From Pseudovirgaria hyperparasitica (taxonomy: Eukaryota > Ascomycota > Dothideomycetes > Acrospermales > Acrospermaceae): a stretch of 64,000 bases of DNA. The translations under genes and the position numbers were made by a program. The notes under the pieces were generated by a model that searched no databases, had not been told where the DNA came from, and saw only the letters and a program-made list of their open reading frames with translations. This document shows positions 32,957 through 45,719 of the stretch, in pieces (the first letter of the stretch is position 1; each line of letters opens with the position of its first letter). The stretch lies in assembly GCF_010093815.1 (NCBI RefSeq), contig NW_022985565.1, forward strand, positions 459,924 to 523,923, written 5' to 3'.

Positions 32957-33685
32957 AGAGATTAGTGACGCACCTCAGGACTTTCGACTGGGAGAGCTCA
33001 ACGCGTCTCGGACGCGTCAAGACGAACTCCCGCACCTCCTTACCATTACCGCTATTTTCGCACGTTCAACTCAGATTTCTATGAACGCATATTGAGCACC
33101 GGCGTTGCTGTCGGGGCACCGTCCACTCCTTGTAATACTGGCAAAGCATAGCGTCTCACACTGGCATGGTATTCTTGCATGGGCAGCTGGAGCAGGCATA
33201 TCTAGACTGTCTTTTCCGACTATATCCTTCTTTTAATGGATTGATAGGACCGCTAATGTCGAATAATGACTTGATCCCATATTTGAATATATAAAACAAG
33301 AGCGTTCTAGGAATCTTCAGATCTGCTGTGATGGCTCGTTTGTGATGAGCACCGCCGTTCAATCTTAAATTATACGCCAGAAGCCGACCGATACGTTCTA
33401 AGTTCCGACGCTAGCATAGTCGAGCCAACCAAATGTCCGTAGAGCCATGCGAAATTGCTCCGCAATTTAATGATCTGGGCGATCTGATCGGTCGTTGCCG
33501 TATCGAAGTTCCCCTCGTCTAGTCTTTCTATACGCAGGGAGAAACAATAATGGACGAAGAGTCCCTGGAATCCGCGAGTAATGACGGACGAACGTCAAGT
33601 TGTGCGTACAAGGCGAGCTGTTTATACATTCAGCTGTGCCGCTTTCACATTTTGTAGCTGTACACATCAATCAGTATCGCAGCAG
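32957..33685. other. Convergent intergenic region, nothing seen
   Basis: Between the 3' ends of the GPI-type gene (+) and ADE13 (-). It contains only short chance frames. Confidence 0.6.
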
Positions 33686-35134
33686 TCATACTTTAACCGT
33701 GCCGTCACTCACATCAATATTATAGGGCCGCAGCGCGTCCTCAACCTCGCCCGTGATGAATTTCTCTACCTGCTGCGGCGCACGTCCTATGAAGCTGCTG
33801 GGCTCCATCAGTTTGTCCAACTCGCCATGAATCGGCGCAAAGAAGGCCGTCCGCTTGATGCGCTCGATCAAGTCATTCTGACCGCCCTCGTTCTTGACTA
33901 CTGCCGCAGCTTCATGGGACAGCACCCGAATTTCCTCGTGTGACTCCTGTCGCGATACGCCCTTCTCCGCTAGCGCCATGATGACGTTTTCCGTTGCCAT
34001 GAAGGGGAGCTCCTGCGCGATGCGGTTCTGGATGACCTTCTCGTACACAACGAGCCCGTTTGAGATGTTGTCTAGCAAGATTAGACACGCGTCGGCGGTC
34101 AGGAATGCTTCGGGGATCGTGATGCGGCGATTTGCGCTGTCGTCGAGACTGCGCTCGAACCACTGCGCGGCATAGTTTGTCAGGCCGTTGTGCGTCAGGC
34201 TTTGGAGATGGCGGCCCAGAGAGCACATGCGTTCGGAGCGCATGGGATTGCGCTTATATGCCATGGCCGACGAGCCGATCTGGTCTTTCTCGAAGGGCTC
34301 TTCCATCTCTTTGTTGGCGGCCATGCGGCGAATGTCGCCCCCGATGCGCTCGCAGGTGGCGCCAAAGTCAGCGAGGTAGTTGATTATAGTGGTGTCGACT
34401 TTGCGGGAGTAGGTTTGCGAGGTGATGGTGAAGGCCTTCTTGAAGCCGGCTTTTGCTGTGACGACGGCGTCGAGTTGCTCAACCTTGTCGTGATCGTTGT
34501 GGAAGACCTGCAGGAAGGAGGCTTGGGTACCGGTAGTGCCTTTACAGCCACGGAATCGGGAGGCGAGGGTATCACGAGAATGCTCGAGGTTGGTCAGGTC
34601 CATGAGGAGATCGGTGATGAAAAGAGCGGCTCTCTTGCCGATGGTTGTGAGTTGCGCAGGCTGGCCGTGTGTGTATGCAAGGCATGGCATGTCTTTGTAC
34701 TGCATCGCGAACTCGCTCAGTCTCTTTATACATGTCGCCAATTTCTTGATGAGGATGTCCAGACCATCCCTGAGGAATATGAGGTCTGCATTGTCAGTAA
34801 CGTAACAGCTCGTCGCCCCCAAATGTATGATGCCCGCCGCTGCCGGGCATGTCTGCCCGTATACATGAACGTGGGCCATGACATCGTGTCTTCTCCTACG
34901 CTCTTCCACGGCAACGTCTTTGAACTCTTCATCCGTGATTTGTTGGCTTGACCTTAGCTGGTCGATGGCTTCGTCACTGATATCACACCCCAATTCTTTT
35001 TCTGCCTCAGCAAGCCATGTCCACAGCTGACGCCATGTCGAGAATCGCTTCCGTGCAGAGAAGAGATATTTCATTTCATCGCTGCAGTAGCGCGTGTTGA
35101 GAGGTGACTGATAGACATCGTGCTCGGATACCAT
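33686..35134 (-). CDS. ADE13: Adenylosuccinate lyase
   Basis: A single-exon 482-residue enzyme, the same length as yeast Ade13. It catalyses two beta-eliminations in purine synthesis: SAICAR to AICAR plus fumarate, and adenylosuccinate to AMP plus fumarate, in the cytosol. The fumarase/aspartase signature [11 protein letters not shown] lies near residues 285-295 with the catalytic serine loop. The upstream conserved blocks [20 protein letters not shown] and YTHGQPAQ are also intact. I start at [11 protein letters not shown] because the frame upstream lacks another ATG. Neighbouring genes on the same strand are unrelated in function. Confidence 0.95.
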   Translation of the reverse strand: MVSEHDVYQSPLNTRYCSDEMKYLFSARKRFSTWRQLWTWLAEAEKELGCDISDEAIDQLRSSQQITDEEFKDVAVEERRRRHDVMAHVHVYGQTCPAAAGIIHLGATSCYVTDNADLIFLRDGLDILIKKLATCIKRLSEFAMQYKDMPCLAYTHGQPAQLTTIGKRAALFITDLLMDLTNLEHSRDTLASRFRGCKGTTGTQASFLQVFHNDHDKVEQLDAVVTAKAGFKKAFTITSQTYSRKVDTTIINYLADFGATCERIGGDIRRMAANKEMEEPFEKDQIGSSAMAYKRNPMRSERMCSLGRHLQSLTHNGLTNYAAQWFERSLDDSANRRITIPEAFLTADACLILLDNISNGLVVYEKVIQNRIAQELPFMATENVIMALAEKGVSRQESHEEIRVLSHEAAAVVKNEGGQNDLIERIKRTAFFAPIHGELDKLMEPSSFIGRAPQQVEKFITGEVEDALRPYNIDVSDGTVKV

Positions 35135-35425
35135 CTTAAATTCCGACAACTGACCTGTTATTTAGGAACAATCAGCGATGTGATTTTTTTTCTTGAATCT
35201 CACGATGACGAGTGAAAAATTCATGGCGGGGGTGGGGCAAGCTGTTTCAATCTATACCCTTTTAAAGTGGGTACTCAGTTGTCGGTATGAGGGGTACTGG
35301 CATCATATGGTCGTCCAATTTGTCTGTATAGGCCGCTCAGGGTATTTGGAACCTTGTTCCCTCAATTTTTAAACTGCTTCCATATAACACTAAGCAGAAC
35401 CCATATTGAGTCTAAAAAGACGGAT

Positions 35426-36981
35426 TTACAAGTTGACCCGAAACTTGTGTCTAATTGTAGTGCCATACTTCATGAACACTAGTGGCGCTGGAGCCAGAGC
35501 TACGCCGATAAATGCAAAAACGCTGATGCCCCAGCCATACCCCAAACTTTTGAACAACGAAGGCGAAAACAGCGGCACGACCCCGCCGAAAAAGGACCTG
35601 AAGACAGCGCCTGCCGCTATAGCTGATGCAGCATAGGCTTCAAAAGAATCGATATAATAGTTTTGCACCGTGTTGATGATCATAACTTGTCCAATGCCGT
35701 AGAAATAGGTGGCAAGAAGTGTAACAGGCCATGGGGCCTTGTACTCTACAGTCCATGCAAACCTGAAGTGAGTCAGTAATGGTTTCATGTGGGGTTCGTT
35801 GAACATTATACCAGAAAAGAGCGCCAGGGACGAGTACCGAGCCAATATTTGTTAATGGAAGCCTGAATTCTGGCTTCCCTTTCCCGCCATCGTTAGAAGC
35901 AAGTCTGTTGTAAACTGTATCTATCTTAGGTACGAGGAACCAGACAGCAGTGAGGAATCCTAGTCCAGGACCAAGGTATATCAATCCTACTTGCTCCGAG
36001 TTGAATCCATACAACTCTCCGTAGATATCCTGGAAGTTTGTGTAGAGACTGTATGTAGTCGCGAATATCAAAGCCTGGTAGATAGACATAGTGATGACGA
36101 TTGGTTGCAAAAATATGCGAAAAGGCCGTGCTAGCGACGTCCTGAGTTTCCTTGAAAGGGGTCTTCGATCTTCACTTGTGAATGTGTACCTGTCAGTAAC
36201 ATCCTCAATTTTCTCGCGCGCTCTCTTTCGCAAAGCGAGGATCCTCGGTGCATACGATTCTTTCAAGAAAAGCCATCCAGCCAGAGTATTGGCAGCGCAG
36301 ACGATGAGGAGCACCCAATAGACCCATCTCCACCCAAGTCTTTGTACAATGACTCCACCAAACAATGGCCCCAACGTCGGGCCCAGCAAGGGACCTAGCA
36401 GATACCAACCAAACACACCAGCCCTTTCGCTTGCAGGGAACATATCACTGATTGTGCCACCACCATTGGCAATGCCTACACTTCCAAAAAATCCCGAGAC
36501 TGTGCGAACCGCAATCAGTAACTCGATATTCGGTGCGAGGGCGGCAGGTATCTGCAGCAGTGTGAAAGTGCTGAAACCGACCATGTACAGTACACGCCGG
36601 CCAAAGGTCTCTGAGAGAGGTGCGAGGACCAACGGACCGATTCCAAGCGCTATTACGAAGCCGCTTTGCGTCGCTACGACGGCCCGAGTGGACGTGTTGA
36701 GATCGTCAGCAACTTGCTGTATACCGGGTGTGAACATGGAGCTTGCAAGAGGGCTAAGAATTGCCATAGCGGCGATGACGGCTACGTTTGTCATTTTCTT
36801 GGAGCGAGGCCACAACCTCGGGTTCTCGCCATCGTCCTTTGCGAAATCAATGTACTGTTGGGCGTAAGAAGCTGTGAAAGTGAAGCTGATAGGTCTGGAA
36901 AGTGGATGTAAGTACCTCATATTGGGTTTCGGCTTGCTCGCCGCCGTCTCTTAGCAGAGGCGTACGTTCATCGTGTGCCAT
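35426..36981 (-). CDS. MFS drug:H+ antiporter (DHA1-type)
   Basis: Three exons: 36981-36916, 36854-35812 and 35762-35426, making 481 residues with matching phases. The protein starts MAHDERTPLLRDGGEQ, a cytosolic tail with a PLL dileucine-type motif. Twelve membrane segments can be traced. MFS motif A appears as LAPLSETFGRRVLY after helix 2, and the antiporter motif C as GPLLGPTLGPLFGG in helix 5, both characteristic of the DHA1 polyamine/drug group (TPO/FLR-like). The loop between helices 6 and 7 is basic. The substrate cannot be told from sequence. No cluster genes adjoin it, so a general export role is more likely than a dedicated metabolite pump. Confidence 0.9.
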
Positions 36982-37609
36982 GAGACTTAGTAGATTGAGA
37001 GCTCGAAGTGCCCGGAAAGTGAGAAGACGATAAGATGGCAATGAGAGCGACGAGCGACCATATTGCTAAGGAGTTAAGAAAAGATGGCAATGGACATTGT
37101 ATTGTGTGCTGTTGCCGCTTGCGCTAGAACGACGCGCAGATCCATCGTCACCGAGGCGTTCATCGATGACGAACCATGGCATACGGGCCTGTTGGGCAAC
37201 AACGTGACTAGGTAGGTCACTGGCTAGGCGACTCTGCTTTGCCCCCACTACCCGTATGGTTGTGGATCCTGGAAATCGGCATCTGCTACAGGGAGTGGAT
37301 TCCTATACTTTACAGATGGCATTGTGAATAAGTATGCATGACTGACGTAATCATTATGAGCTGCGTCTGACAGCGGTACTTCAAATATGATACAGTGTAC
37401 ATGAATTATTTGTGATACAGGTAGTTCCGTACCTTGAAGTGTCTGAAATATGTTACATGTAGTGTTCTGAGCCGCGAGAATCCCTGCCACCATGGGACAT
37501 ACAGTTGTGACAGAGGATCGGAGACGAAGAGGAATCCTCCGAATGTATAGATACCGAAGAAGCCGGCTTCCTTCGTCGACTGTGTACAAAATTCCACCAG
37601 CTGCCGCAT
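36982..37609. other. Intergenic region, no gene seen
   Basis: Between the MFS start and the DNM1 stop, both on minus. Frames up to 113 codons (37248-37589 minus) have no domain or coding character and probably lie in 3' or promoter sequence. Confidence 0.55.
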
Positions 37610-40224
37610 TTATAAAACTTCGCCGACAATTTTAGCCGCCTCTTTGTACGTTTTCAAAAGTTTTTCGCACTTTTCCCTTTCTGCCTTGATCGCATCATCC
37701 TCGTACAGTAAATCTTGAAAGAGGTCTTCCTTATATAACTCACTTACGAGCCTGTTTTGGACAACGTCTTTCGAAAAATTGACCAAAAGATGCATGATGG
37801 CTTTAGGGACCTGGTCAGCTATCGTCTCGCGAACGATATTGAAGTACGATGAGATAAGCCTCCGAATAAGCTCGGTCTCGAGAGCTTCTCGTTCCGTAAG
37901 CGGAGGAACATCACTTTCGCCAAATTGCTACCCAAGTGTCAGTGAGAGTGCGCAACAAATAAATAGAGAGGCTTACGAAAGGTGTGTCATAGTAATCACG
38001 GGCTTCCGACCCATTATCAAGCTCTTCTTGAGCTACCTCCAGAACATGACGGTCTGGTCGGTCGATGGTCCGGGTGTCGCCCCTTCGCAGGCTAGTAGCT
38101 ATGCTTGGCTGCGAGTTCTGGCTAACATGGCGACTTCCAGGTCGATTTTCTGGCACTTGCATGCCAACCGGTGCAGAACTAGGGACACCATCCTTACCGA
38201 AGAAATAATTTAGGAAGCTGTCGCGAGCGGATCCTTGAGCAGCACCATGGCTCATGCGATTTGGCGAAGAAGGGCGCGCATTGTTCAATGCAGATGCGAT
38301 ACTGTGTGCTCCATGGGTTCCAGTTCGCACAGCAGGAGACATGCTCCTACTAGTCTTCGAGTGACCTCTCACAGCCAGTGTTGACGGCTTGTCTGTAGCT
38401 TCCACCGCTTCTTCATCGTCTTCAGGAGTATCGACACCGTTCAAGCCATTGAGGTCTTTCTGGCGTCTCTTTTCGCGTTTGCGCCTCTCTTCGTTCAGTG
38501 CTATTTTCTTTTCCTGCTCCTTCCGGTCATTGATGACGGAAGACATAGCTGCTGCTGCGCCAAGAAAGTTGGGGTGGTTTGTGTTGATATATGCTCGTTG
38601 GATGGAGATCAGACTTTCCACGTAACTTGAGCATGGACCAAGACGTTCACGAAGAAGATCAGAAACTACTTCAATCAGTTTGCCTTGCAACCGAGGGTAT
38701 CGGCTTAGTTCGGTGGATCCGCAAGTGTGTCCGATTTTGATCAGCTCCTCGTAAACAAGCTCCACACACCGATGGCTGGGAATTTCGAGAAGTTTGATTT
38801 GAGGCTTCACAAGAAGGTCGAATGCCATTTCAGGGACAAAGAGACTCGGACGTGGTCCTGTCGAATTTCTGATCGCTGTACGGATGTCTTGAACCGAGAG
38901 ATTCGTATTTGGATCGATAAGTTCCAGTGAGTTTCCGAAGACCGAATTAAATATGTAGTAGATTCTGGCCCCACCACAAAGCTCTTTTGTAGATATTTCC
39001 GAAGACGTACCATCGATTGATGATATGAATGACGAGGCAAACTTTGTCATCTGTTGTAGGATAAGAGAACCGCGATGCTCCTTACCAGTAAAAGCTACGT
39101 CTCCATAGCTCGCCAATTCCTGTTGGGTCTGGCCCATCAACGTGTTCAGGCGGGCTTTGATATCAGGCAAACGTTCTCGGATGTGATTCATAAGGGTAGT
39201 ATTGAGGCTTTTTGCGAGAAACTGGGTGCCACATCGAGTCGCCATATTCCTATAGGCTGGATGGTGCCTAAAGAAGTCTCTTTCGGCTTGAAGCGCATCG
39301 GCAAGAGATTTGTTCCCCTGGATGTCTTGCTGTGACCTGTTTACAACTCCGATAAACCCCAGCTTGAGCGGATATACGCGCCCAGTGAGAATATCGAGAG
39401 CATTTGTGCCATGGTCCATCAGATCCAGTTTTGTAAGTACGCCTATGGTTCTTCTACCCATGGGATCTACGTGTCGAGCCAGTTTCAATGCCTCGGAATT
39501 AACAATGTCTACGTTGGCGGGAGACACGGCTAATATGATACTATTGGGCTTCGCGATATACTCAGTGATCAAGTTTCTCGTCTGCTTCTCAATATCTGTA
39601 GGCTGGTCGCCAATGGGAACCTACGGAGTTAAGTCTTGCAGCAAGTTAACGTGGGATCGACCAACCTTTGTAAGCCCGGGCAGATCGACCAGCGTCAAGT
39701 TGAGGACATGAGGCGAGTACACTTTCAGATTGATAGGTTGCCTATTGATGCCTTTGTTGTTTCCAGCTATGCGCGCCGTCTCTTGTTCGATTTCTCTCTT
39801 TATGTCTCCGAAGTCGAAAAATCTCCTCCCTGGGATATGGTGAAACTCACCCCATTCCTGATGACCTGCGACGCTCGCTGGTGTATGTGGTATGTGAATT
39901 TCATCGCCCTCTGGTCTATCATCCCGATCACTTGGAACGTTGATGAGTTGCAGGATCAATGGCCGACGGGTGACGATACCACTACCACGTGGAAGGAAGT
40001 CTCTACCGACAATGTTTTCGAGAACTGAAGACTTGCCGGAAGATTGCGACCCAACAACTACCTGAATGCAGCAGTGAGTTACGGCTCATTGTCTCTGAGT
40101 AAACGTCTGATGAAGTGGGGCATACTATTTGAGGCAAGTCTAAAGAGTCGTTTCCAATAGTATTGAAAACCAAGTCCTGAAGCTTGTTCACGATCCCAAG
40201 TAGATCATCGCCGAGAGCCGCCAT
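37610..40224 (-). CDS. DNM1: Dynamin-related GTPase Dnm1 (mitochondrial/peroxisomal fission)
   Basis: Four exons: 40224-40126, 40061-39666, 39620-37977 and 37927-37610, making 818 residues; every join is in phase. The GTPase domain has the P-loop GSQSSGKS (K43), DLPGLTK (G3) and TKLDLMD (G4). The stalk contains [13 protein letters not shown] and [10 protein letters not shown], and the C-terminal GED starts at [33 protein letters not shown] followed by [10 protein letters not shown] places it with Dnm1/Drp1, not Vps1. The region between (about 540-700) is a long, Ser/Arg/Lys-rich disordered B-insert with a run of basic residues. Dnm1 assembles into rings on mitochondria and peroxisomes and constricts them by GTP hydrolysis; the adaptor Fis1 is not in this window. 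Confidence 0.94.
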
Positions 40225-42277
40225 GGTGGACAGGATGTTGTGCTGGAAGAGCCTCCTCTGCAGGGGCAATGTCCGCGACGATAAACAGAAGCTTTCGGGG
40301 TCGGTTGTTGCGATGGAGGGTCGTTATCGCAGGCCAGACACGGCTTCAAACCGCTGGTGTAGCTGTAGGTGGGCCGTTTGACTTGGATTCCAGGCACGTT
40401 TGGTAGTAGGAGATGATATGGAGAGATCGTGTTGGGTGCGCAAGTAATGTTTTCGCGGTCTTCTTCCAAGGCAGATGCAGATGCAGAGTACCACACATGA
40501 ATGGATCGGGACTAGTCAAGCCTCCGCCGAGGTCTCGCCACAATTCGGGCTGAGGCCAATCAACACTAGATACAACTTTCGGAATCGAGACTCAACTCCA
40601 CCATCCTTCCATTTGAGCTTCTGATCGTAAAACTTTACAGGCTCACCAACTATTGCCTTCAGCAAAGATTACAAGTAGTAAGCAACTAGGACATCAGGCG
40701 CAAGTATGTATGAAGTTGACAACAAAGCGACTCGGAGGGCGCCTCAACGGTCTCTGGCTGGACACAACACAGACTGAGAGTCCGACGAGGATAATTGGTG
40801 AATCACTTCGATCACTGAACTTTCAGCCCCGTTGATCATCTCCATAAGAAAAAGACTACTAGCGGCGAAAAATCGATGCCAATAACGCTTTGTATACAAA
40901 TCAACAGGTTGTCTGGGCGTTTGATGGAATAAGACCAGCTTCTTCAAACGAGTCTGCGTCGCTTTTGACTTAAGGTAATGACGAAGGCAGATTTTCTCGT
41001 CGTCACACAATCATACCAACTTGATCAAGTCTTATCATTAGACTGCGACCGGAGTATTGGTCATTTTTGACATTGTCCAATCTCATATGTGTGTTTGTTT
41101 GAGACCAGACTTCTGACCGATGTGTGTACACTTTACAAGGACCCTGGCCTCTATCAAAGACTTGTACCTCTATCAAAGACTTGTAATCGTTACGTTTTTT
41201 GGTCTGAGCTCCCATAGAGACAGAACGCATTGCACTGAGCTATTGGAAGGTACCTGCTAGTGCGTGATATTCCGCTTTGATGACCAAGGGACTGATGCGT
41301 GTACATAGTTACAACGTTATTATACTCACCGACCAGAAAAAAAGCCCCTGCTCTGAGGCCAGATGATCGTTGGAACATAGCGTATCGTCTTAGTCTTCCA
41401 GAGATCCCTCCCGACTTGATATATGACCAAGTGATATGGCTAGATATACAGTTTTCATCTTGCAAGCCCATGCGAATTCATGGCCTCAGACGTATGTTCA
41501 CTGCTCCAGCGCCAAGATGGCAGCACAAGGGCTATTCATAAGAACCTAGATGCATGAGTCAGACCGATTCAGGCAGCACCAGCTGATGGACAGCAGGACG
41601 GATGACAGATACACAGATCGAGAACGATTAACGTTGTGCGCACGGGTTCGTGTTGGAGGACGTGTGTCATGATCATATCAATTAATAGCTGTAGAGCATG
41701 CGGGTGGCTTGCAGCGGGAGGTGGGAGCCTCGCGGGAGCCTTGGTGCCTAGCAAAATAGCTTAGGCTGCTTAGTGCTATCTTGAAGTACTTATTGATTGC
41801 CCAAACGTCTCCTAGGCCATATATACTGAATAGAACCATGGTACCTATCAAAATACTAGGTTAGACTTCTATACAACTCTTCTCTTACGGTTGGCAGATC
41901 CGCGGTTCTACGAGCAGGTTTCCACGGCAGTGAAAACTTTGAATCCGCCCAGTGCCGCGCACGTGACCGCCAGAATTCCGGTCTTTGTCTCTCTGTGTCT
42001 AGTCACCTCATCCTTCTCTCTACACACCTCACTGCACACTGAACACTGAAGAAGACCACACAACATCAGACAACGCACTCAGACTCAACTCTCAACGTCC
42101 ACTTCAGATTTAACCTTCCAACTGCCACTTCGCTCCCCAACTAAAAAAACTCTTCTGTACCACAGTCGAGCCTCAAACCCAGCGTTCTGTCGCGACGCAA
42201 CACCAAAGTCGACAAGCATCACGCCAGGGTCGTCATCACGTCTATTTATAAGCCAGTCTCCTGCAACTCACTTTGAT
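40225..42277. other. Divergent intergenic region of about 2 kb
   Basis: Between DNM1 (-) and MEX67 (+). The 300 bp before MEX67 are CT-rich and look like a promoter plus 5' leader. Elsewhere only short overlapping frames occur. Tandem copies of a roughly 18 bp segment containing CTATCAAAGACTTGTA lie at about 41152-41190. Confidence 0.55.
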
Positions 42278-44290
42278 ATGGCTCCGGCGGTCTCTAAACG
42301 GGTTGCCAGTAGCGATGGCTTCGCCCGTGGCGCTGCGCATAAACGTCGAAGCGGTGTTCGCACAGACCGTGACGGCGACCTGATGATGGATGCTACACCT
42401 CGGAACCAGAACAACAAGATTGGGAAGGGTAGGGGAAAGCCCACGACCAATACCTCGACCACAACCACGAATGGGACCGCGAAACCGCGAAACAATATCC
42501 ACGCAAAATCAACACAGAACGCGATAATAAGACATCTTACTTCAGGCAATGCAAACATCAAGCAAGCGCAGCCCTCCAACATAAAATGTACGCTACCGCC
42601 TTTCCGACACCATCAGTATACCTCACACTAACTCCACTAAGCAATCAAAGCGGTCAAAGTCTCTGGTTGGAAGAACAGCAAAGCCTCGACCAACGAAGAT
42701 GGCGGTGTTCATTCACTTCTTACTTTCCTGGAGAAGAAAGTCACCACAAACCTCACCAAGAAGAGCATATCAAATGGCAACCGAAAACCTGTTCAAGTTT
42801 CGCTCAAAAAGTATCACATCGACGGGGATGCCGTCATCATTAGCACGACTCCCGACGTGGGCGCCTCTCTATGTGTCATGAATAAATGGGTGTGGGCCGG
42901 CGTCAACCTCCAGATTGAACCAGCCCAACAGTCGAATGCGTTTTCGGACAAGAATGGTGGTGATCAAGAGATGCAAGCCGATGCAAGGCCTATTCTCACC
43001 GATTTGATCTCACGACGATACAACGCCGATCTCAAACTACTTGATCTAAGCGGTCTCGCCAGCGATCCTCAGTTGAAAGCCAACGGTGTGCTCACGAGCA
43101 TTGCGCAACCGGCAAACTTCTTTCCTGCTCTCATGAAAGTCTGCGACGAACAGTTCAAAACTGCTCAGGAGAAGCGAGATACAGTCTTCAGCGTCACTCT
43201 CGCCAATAACGACCTTAGAAGCGTATCTCCAGTCACTACACTGGCGCAGACTTTCCCAGACTTGAAAAATCTAGACCTTTCAAACAACAAGATACCCACT
43301 CTCTCGTCCATGATAAATTGGAAACATAAATTTCGAGCCCTTGATCAACTGCTTCTCAACGGCAATCCGCTTGAGCAACAGGATCCCGCCTTCTACATTC
43401 AAATTAGGAATTGGTACCCTGCACTGCGAACACTCAACAACCAACAAATACGGACAGACCAGGAAGCGCTTCAATCATCACATGGAGTCAAGAAGGCCCT
43501 TCCCGTACGCGGCCCTATGTTTCACGACGAAGGCGATATTGCCAAGAATTTTATCATCAGCTTCTTCGCGGGTTACGACACAGACCGTGCGGCATTGGTC
43601 AACATGTACTACGACACAGAGTCGATTTTCTCTTTCTCCCTCAACAACCGCGGCATCTCAGATCCACTCAGTCGACAGAAGATGGAGAAACAGGAATGGG
43701 ATGCTTATATTCGCAAGTCTCGCAACTTGAAAGCTCTCAGTCATCTTCCCGCACGAGTGAATCGTCAATACACAGGGCCGGCTAAGATCTTGGAAATCAT
43801 CTCATCTCTTCCCAAAACTCGACATCCTGACCTGGGAAATTCAGGACAGAAATGGTGCATCGAATGTCAGTCTTTACCGAGCGTTCCAGACGCAACCAGG
43901 CAGCACCCCGGTGGCGTCGGGGGACTTATCATTGATATTCACGGCGAATTTGAAGAGCTAGACGAGCGGGCTGGCAATGCCGAGAAATCACGCAGCTTCG
44001 ATCGCAATTTTGTCCTCGGCCCCGGCGTAAACGGCGGTGTAAGAATTGTCAGCGACACCTTGACCATTCGCGCCTACGGGGGATTCGCTGCGTGGAAACC
44101 AGATGAGCTCGAATCCAATGGACAGCAGGAGCCATTGATTACGGAAGTCTGCAGACGAACTGGTATGATTGTATCATTCTCGAAACAGTGTTTGGAGGAG
44201 AGTGGATGGAATCTCGAGGAAGCAATTCAGAGATTTGAAGGCGCGAAAGCAGCAGGACTGATTCCGGCGGAAGCATTTGTTCAGGCGTAA
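42278..44290 (+). CDS. MEX67: mRNA export receptor Mex67
   Basis: Two exons, 42278-42587 and 42642-44290, give 652 residues; the 54-nt intron joins PSNIK-S-IKAVKVSGW in phase. Domains in order: a basic disordered N-terminus (1-105), an RRM-like region (about 150-240), leucine-rich repeats (about 270-350, with LKNLDLSNNKI and LDQLLLNGNPLEQQ), an NTF2-like domain (about 400-575, IISFFAGYDTDRAAL) that pairs with Mtr2, and a C-terminal TAP-C/UBA domain (about 598-652, FSKQCLEESGWNLEEA) that binds FG nucleoporins. The protein carries mature mRNPs through the nuclear pore. VMA21 converges on its 3' end. Confidence 0.94.
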
Positions 44291-44791
44291 GGATATACCC
44301 AGGGAAGCAAAAAGCTTTGTACTTTCGGATAATTTCATTGTATGGAGTTCGGGTGGCATGGATACAGCATTTGGTGTAGCGAATCATTGTTTCAGACGCA
44401 TAGTACGGCACGACTTTTGAGTAGTATAGAGTATATAGGGGACTGCAGAAATTTGGCTGCGGGGTGAACGGGTGGGCGGGACCCTTCACATCTTGTATAA
44501 TATCTACAGCATCCTGTCTCGGCGAAGCCGAAAGCTGGATGTCACAAACTACATATTACGAAATTTGCGCGCCACGCTGCTCAAGGTAATCTTTTCCGTT
44601 TCATCGTCCTAACCTGATTACGGCTTGATCGGAGAGCGATGAGTATAGAGACATACGGAAGTCACTTCCACACTTCCGATCAGGTAACGATCACTTCCGA
44701 CCTAACTGTAAGCCGATTTGTCTGTCTAGCTGGTGATTTCAGAACCGCTGGCCGTACGAAGTTTAAATCCGACTGAAGTCATAATACAACC
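44291..44791. other. Convergent intergenic region, nothing seen
   Basis: 3' flanks of MEX67 and VMA21. Minus-strand open frames here are the shadow of the MEX67 terminus. No other feature. Confidence 0.6.
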
Positions 44792-45228
44792 TCATTCTGA
44801 CTTCTTCGACTTCTTATCTGCGTCTACCCGTTCCGACTCATCCTCTTTCACGGCAGCAATGATGTAACCAATCAGAACCACGTTTGCCATGACCGCGGCG
44901 GTTGCTCCCGCAAAAGTGGCATTGCCTGTGAATAAATGAGGTCGAAGCTATAGAAGAATCATGAGAGCTTTCACCTTTGAAAATAGTGTTTACCGTTGCA
45001 AAGTATGTACCGAGAGGTAATATAACCATTGCGAGCGTAGCAGCCAGCAACTTATATATCACTGAGCTTTTTGGGGTTAGCCACGAATGCATATTCTCAA
45101 GCAGATACTCACGCAGGCACGGCGGGCGAGATATCAGACTTCTCATTCGAAGGCGTTGAAGCCGCATTGCCGTTCTGATCGACATCGAGAACACCTTTCT
45201 CTGTTGATAGAATTCGCCTCGATGCCAT
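44792..45228 (-). CDS. VMA21: V-ATPase assembly factor Vma21
   Basis: Three exons, 45228-45113, 45066-44975 and 44925-44792, encode 113 residues with consistent phases. The layout is that of Vma21: a polar N-terminus, a first membrane helix (VIYKLLAATLAMVILPLGTY), a short lumenal loop with TIFKGNATFAG, a second helix (AAVMANVVLIGYIIAAV) and an acidic/basic cytosolic tail ending KKSE, which fits the KKXX dilysine ER-retrieval signal. Vma21 is an ER chaperone that assembles the proteolipid ring of the vacuolar ATPase and escorts the V0 sector to the Golgi. FUN30 is divergent from it across about 490 bp. Confidence 0.93.
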
Positions 45229-45719
45229 GGTGTCTGGTGTCACACTTTGCTGGTGTTTGAGGTCCCAAGTTCCGGTGATGACGAAACAAGTGAGGGGAGA
45301 GATGAGAAGGGACTTTACAGCGGTGATGTATACAACCAAAAGTCAATCAGGCGCAAAGAGGAGAGACTGTGTGATGGTACTCTTTGTATAGCGAAATTAT
45401 CAGACATTAAGCTCCGCTGTCTCTAGCTATGGATAGGGCTCAGCTCATTAAACGCCCAAATGCGGAAAGGGGCGGATCCATCTCTACGCGCTAAACCTCG
45501 GCCGGCGCGACGCGACTTTTCTTTGAGCTCTCTGAACTGGGAAATCCCATTCCCATTCACAATAATTAGAGCCCCACCACCCTACGTCCTTTCACGTCTT
45601 TCGAACGTTTGCGTCTGTGACTCGCACTTTTTGTCCACACTTACTCTCACTTACTACACTTTGCAACATCACGTCTCAAACCTAGAATATCAACGTTACT
45701 GAGGCACCACTCCTTCACC
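45229..45719. other. Divergent promoter region of VMA21 and FUN30
   Basis: No coding sequence supported. The 250 bp before FUN30 are pyrimidine-rich with CTCACTT-type runs, consistent with a fungal promoter and leader. Confidence 0.6.

Noticed and set aside
34190-34951. 253-codon plus-strand open frame
   Set aside because: It lies wholly antisense to ADE13, whose coding sequence is clear and conserved. It is a shadow frame.
37610-40224. Naming the dynamin Vps1
   Set aside because: The stalk/B-insert segments [12 protein letters not shown] and [10 protein letters not shown] and the GED start match Dnm1/Drp1, not Vps1.
42857-44290. Reading MEX67 as a separate gene starting at the long frame at 42857
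   Set aside because: That frame begins at GTG, and the codons before it continue the conserved protein back to the intron at 42588-42641 and the ATG at 42278.
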